From Actinomycetota bacterium (lineage in GTDB: Bacteria > Actinomycetota > Acidimicrobiia > IMCC26256 > VFJJ01), in contig VFJJ01000040.1 of the NCBI GenBank assembly GCA_009886115.1, positions 1 to 34,256 on the forward strand: DNA of 34,256 bases, read 5' to 3'. Positions 32,491-34,256 of this stretch are shown in pieces. Numbering within the stretch: position 1 is the first letter of the stretch; the number at the start of each line of letters is the position of its first letter. A program made the position numbers and the translations under genes. The notes under the pieces were generated by a model. The model made no database searches. It was not told the origin of the DNA and worked only from the letters and a program-made list of their open reading frames with translations.

Positions 32491-32732
32491 GGGGCGATGA
32501 CGTCGCCGTCCATGCGGTTCACCCTCACCCCACGCGAGCGGTAGTACTCGATCGCCGCCTCGACGGCATCGGGATCGCCCAGCAGCTCCATGATCACCCA
32601 GCCGCTGTGCTCCTCCACGTTGGCCCGGCGGACGTTGGGCATCACGTCGAAGCGCTTCACGACCTCGTAGGTGATGGGTTGGCCCACGATCTCCTCGGGG
32701 AACGACAGGAACAGGCGCTCGTGCACGGTCAC
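32487..32732 (-). CDS. NIL-domain protein
   Basis: An 81-residue protein consisting of one ferredoxin-like NIL domain (PF09383): VHERLFLSFPEEIVGQPITY, then VVKRFDVMPNVRRANVEEHS, GWVIMELLGDPDAVEAAIEY and a final GVRVNRMDG. NIL domains bind methionine at the end of MetN ATPases and also occur with ferredoxin domains or alone. No ABC ATPase is nearby, so a ligand-binding or regulatory role is likely but unspecified. The GTG at 32732 overlaps the hemQ stop as GTGA, and its own stop overlaps the next gene the same way. Confidence 0.85.
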   Translation of the reverse strand: MTVHERLFLSFPEEIVGQPITYEVVKRFDVMPNVRRANVEEHSGWVIMELLGDPDAVEAAIEYYRSRGVRVNRMDGDVIAP

Positions 32733-33508
32733 CGCAACCCGACCGATGCCAAGACGGCGGCCGGTTGGCCGAGGAGGCCGAACCAGAACGGCCCGAACAC
32801 GGCGTACTCGGCCGACGCGGCGTCGAAGCGCATCTCGTAGACGATGTCCTTGATGTCGACGGCGTCGTCGGCGAGCAGGGTCACCCCCCACTCCCAGTCG
32901 TCGAGGCCCGTCGAGCCCGTGATGAGCTGCTGCACCCGTCCGGCGTAGGCCCGACCGGTCTTGCCGTGACCGGCCATGAGCCGCTTGCGGTCGTCGAACG
33001 AGAGCGCGAACCAGTTCGCGCCCACGTCGCGCTTCTTGGCCATGGGGTAGAAGCAGATCGTGCGCTTGCGGGGCAAATTCGGGTACAGACGATCGTGGCG
33101 GTACTTGGCCATCCGCTCGCTGAAGGCGACGATCGCCGTGTCGGCGGCCTCGCCGGTGATGCCTTCACGTTCGAGGCGGCGGCGCTCGTCGTCGTCGTTC
33201 ATCGTGTACTCGGAGAGCTCGGTGAGCGACACGAACGAGTCGAGCGGCTCCAGCGCCGTGGCCCGCAGCTCGGCCTGGAAGGCCTGCAGCCGGGCCAGGT
33301 CGGGGCCAAGCACCATGATGCCGAGGTCGGCCTTGTGCCCGAGCACGCTGAACACGAGCGCCTGGCTCCCGTCGGCCTGCGCTTCGAATGATTCCACCGC
33401 GGCGACGACCTGCTTCTCCGTGGCGGCGCTGTCGCTGCGGGCGGCGGCACCCACCCGGTAGAACAGGTGCAGCACCCCCCAGCCGATCTTCGGTTCCAAG
33501 GGCTCCAT
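32729..33508 (-). CDS. hemQ: Coproheme decarboxylase (chlorite dismutase family)
   Basis: A 259-residue enzyme (also named ChdC) for the last step of the coproporphyrin-dependent heme pathway of Gram-positive bacteria. It oxidatively removes two propionate carboxyls from coproheme to give protoheme. It shows the catalytic Tyr in FYPMAKKRDVGANWF (Tyr154), the proximal heme His in LMAGHGKTGRAYAG (His181) and the conserved TGSTGLDDWEWGVTLLAD. The chlorite dismutase signature Arg pattern is not expected in HemQ. The ATG at 33508 has TAGCCT eight bases upstream (33517-33522) and no ribosome site, a leaderless pattern. It is the first gene of a GTGA-coupled trio with the NIL protein and an unknown protein. 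Confidence 0.93.
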   Translation of the reverse strand: MEPLEPKIGWGVLHLFYRVGAAARSDSAATEKQVVAAVESFEAQADGSQALVFSVLGHKADLGIMVLGPDLARLQAFQAELRATALEPLDSFVSLTELSEYTMNDDDERRRLEREGITGEAADTAIVAFSERMAKYRHDRLYPNLPRKRTICFYPMAKKRDVGANWFALSFDDRKRLMAGHGKTGRAYAGRVQQLITGSTGLDDWEWGVTLLADDAVDIKDIVYEMRFDAASAEYAVFGPFWFGLLGQPAAVLASVGLR

Positions 33509-33516
33509 GGTGCGCG

Positions 33517-33522
33517 AGGCTA
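33517..33522 (-). promoter_or_regulatory. hemQ: Putative leaderless -10 box for the hemQ operon
   Basis: TAGCCT on the minus strand lies eight bases before the hemQ ATG. The same hexamer precedes purN. Confidence 0.45.
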
Positions 33523-33554
33523 CGCGCTCGGGGCCGGCCTCGCCGCGCTGCCCA

Positions 33555-33600
33555 AGCTGGCAGCGCTACGGCCCGCATGTGGTCCACAGCGCTGCCAGCT
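33555..33600. repeat. Intergenic palindrome D (single copy in window)
   Basis: Perfect 13-bp arms agctggcagcgct (33555-33567) and agcgctgccagct (33588-33600) surround a 20-nt spacer. It lies between the TrmO-like gene and hemQ, both minus strand, about 33 bases upstream of the presumed hemQ -10 box. The architecture is the same as family A, but the sequence differs. Confidence 0.8.
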
Positions 33601-33642
33601 CCCGACTGGTCGGGATGGCCCTGCGCTCACCGTTTCGCCATC

Positions 33643-34107
33643 TCACCAGTACCCGTCCATGAGCTCGGTGGCCCAGGGCGGCTCGGTCACCTCGCCCCAG
33701 GGCGCGAAGCCGCCGAGGTACGGCTTCACGTCGAGGACGGGCGACCCGTCGACGGCATCGAGACCCTCCACCGCGATCGTGTGACCGGACGCGCTGACGA
33801 CGCGGCACACGGTGAGGCCGATCCGGTTGGGCCGGTCCTTGGCCCGCTGGGCCAGGATCCCCACGAGCGGCCAGTCGGTACGCCCCCGCGGATGGCGAGC
33901 GCCCCGGCACACCCCGTCGGGATCGACCCGGTCGAACACGAACACCACCTCGATGTGCGAGAAGGAGTCGAGCCCGAGCGTGGCCTCCGCGTCGACGACC
34001 GACGGGTCGAGCTCGATCGTCGCCCGCACCGCCCCCCACTCGTCGTCCTCCACCACCCCCCGTCCACCCCGCACGTACCCGATGGGCTCCATCGCGAATG
34101 CGGTCAT
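33643..34107 (-). CDS. TrmO-like tRNA methyltransferase (UPF0066 family)
   Basis: A 154-residue protein of the TrmO/YaeB/VirR family (PF01980). In E. coli TrmO adds the N6-methyl group to t6A37 of tRNA-Thr using SAM. Motifs visible are EPIGYVRGGRG near the start, FSHIEVVFVFDRV, ARHPRGRTDWPLVGILAQRA, KDRPNRIGLTVCRVV and SPVLDVKPYLGG. E. coli TrmO is about 235 residues; this is the short actinobacterial form without the C-terminal extension. The ATG at 34107 has ggagg eight bases upstream; a GTG at 34110 directly before it is in frame. The start overlaps the stop of the upstream sigma-factor gene by one base. Confidence 0.88.
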   Translation of the reverse strand: MTAFAMEPIGYVRGGRGVVEDDEWGAVRATIELDPSVVDAEATLGLDSFSHIEVVFVFDRVDPDGVCRGARHPRGRTDWPLVGILAQRAKDRPNRIGLTVCRVVSASGHTIAVEGLDAVDGSPVLDVKPYLGGFAPWGEVTEPPWATELMDGYW

Positions 34108-34256
34108 CACGTTCCTCCGTCTGGTGGCGGGCCTGGCAACCGGATGCCGGCCAGCTTCTCAGGGTTGAGCACCGATCGGAAGGCGACGATCCCCTCGTCG
34201 ACCATCTCGAGCGACCAGACCAGGTCGACGATGCCCGCTCGATGGCACACCATCCC
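34107..34256 (-). CDS. C-terminal end of an ECF sigma factor with SnoaL-like domain (ECF41-like), 5' end outside window
   Basis: Fifty codons from the window edge to a TGA at 34109-34107. The peptide contains LVWSLEMVDEGIVAFRSVLN followed by PEKL, close to the NPDKV/L motif at the end of the C-terminal SnoaL-like domain of ECF41 sigma factors. After it comes a Pro/Gly-rich tail. Assignment rests on this short end only. In ECF41 factors this domain regulates sigma activity in cis. The stop overlaps the start of the TrmO-like gene by one base, so both are probably cotranscribed. Confidence 0.55.
   Translation of the reverse strand, partial: GMVCHRAGIVDLVWSLEMVDEGIVAFRSVLNPEKLAGIRLPGPPPDGGT

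Overview
The window is high-GC (roughly 65-70% by eye), densely coded bacterial DNA with many GTG starts, short gene overlaps and many apparently leaderless promoters. The gene set points to Actinomycetota: a PAC2-family protein, a coproheme decarboxylase of the HemQ type, a WS/DGAT-type acyltransferase, a PknD-like Ser/Thr kinase with an NHL propeller, an amt-glnK-glnD operon and an ECF41-like sigma tail. The overall style fits the deep-branching class Acidimicrobiia. The class is an inference; no rRNA or tRNA gene is present to test it.

Layout. 0-2 kb: end of an FtsX/MacB-like permease and a tyrosine phosphatase. 2-5.1 kb: fumC, a MazF/ribbon-helix-helix toxin-antitoxin pair and mdh, all on the minus strand. 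5.1-6.1 kb: a gene graveyard with remnants of at least two genes. 6.1-9.5 kb: a J-domain protein, icd (NADP type), a zinc-ribbon membrane peptide and folD. 9.6-13 kb: a kinase-TM-NHL protein followed directly by a signal-less periplasmic binding domain. 13-15.4 kb: purN-purH. 15.4-18 kb: a small membrane protein overlapping a molybdopterin oxidoreductase tail to tail. 18.1-18.65 kb: an amidohydrolase fragment. 18.8-22.6 kb: a SnoaL-like protein, a SirB1-like protein, a PAC2 protein and an M20 peptidase. 22.6-27.4 kb: an MBL hydrolase, a WS/DGAT homologue with a damaged active-site motif, an unknown protein, a Nudix hydrolase and a cNMP-binding protein. 27.4-31.7 kb: glnD, glnK and amt. 31.9-34.3 kb: a tightly coupled hemQ-NIL-hypothetical operon, a TrmO-like protein and the C-terminus of a sigma factor.

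The functional content is mostly housekeeping: three TCA-cycle enzymes (fumC, mdh, icd), one-carbon and purine synthesis (folD, purN, purH, which use 10-formyl-THF made through FolD), nitrogen sensing and uptake (amt-glnK-glnD) and heme synthesis (hemQ).

The least explained signal lies between and inside the genes. At least three families of 43-54 nt intergenic palindromes each occur twice here with conserved loops and fixed lengths (families A, B and C), and three more single-copy palindromes have similar architecture. In-frame tandem repeats with units that are multiples of 3 bp (12, 18, 18 and 9/6 bp) expand four proteins, including purH. A 21-bp perfect palindrome sits inside the binding-protein reading frame. 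The kinase/binding-protein junction may be a broken or rearranged three-part receptor kinase.
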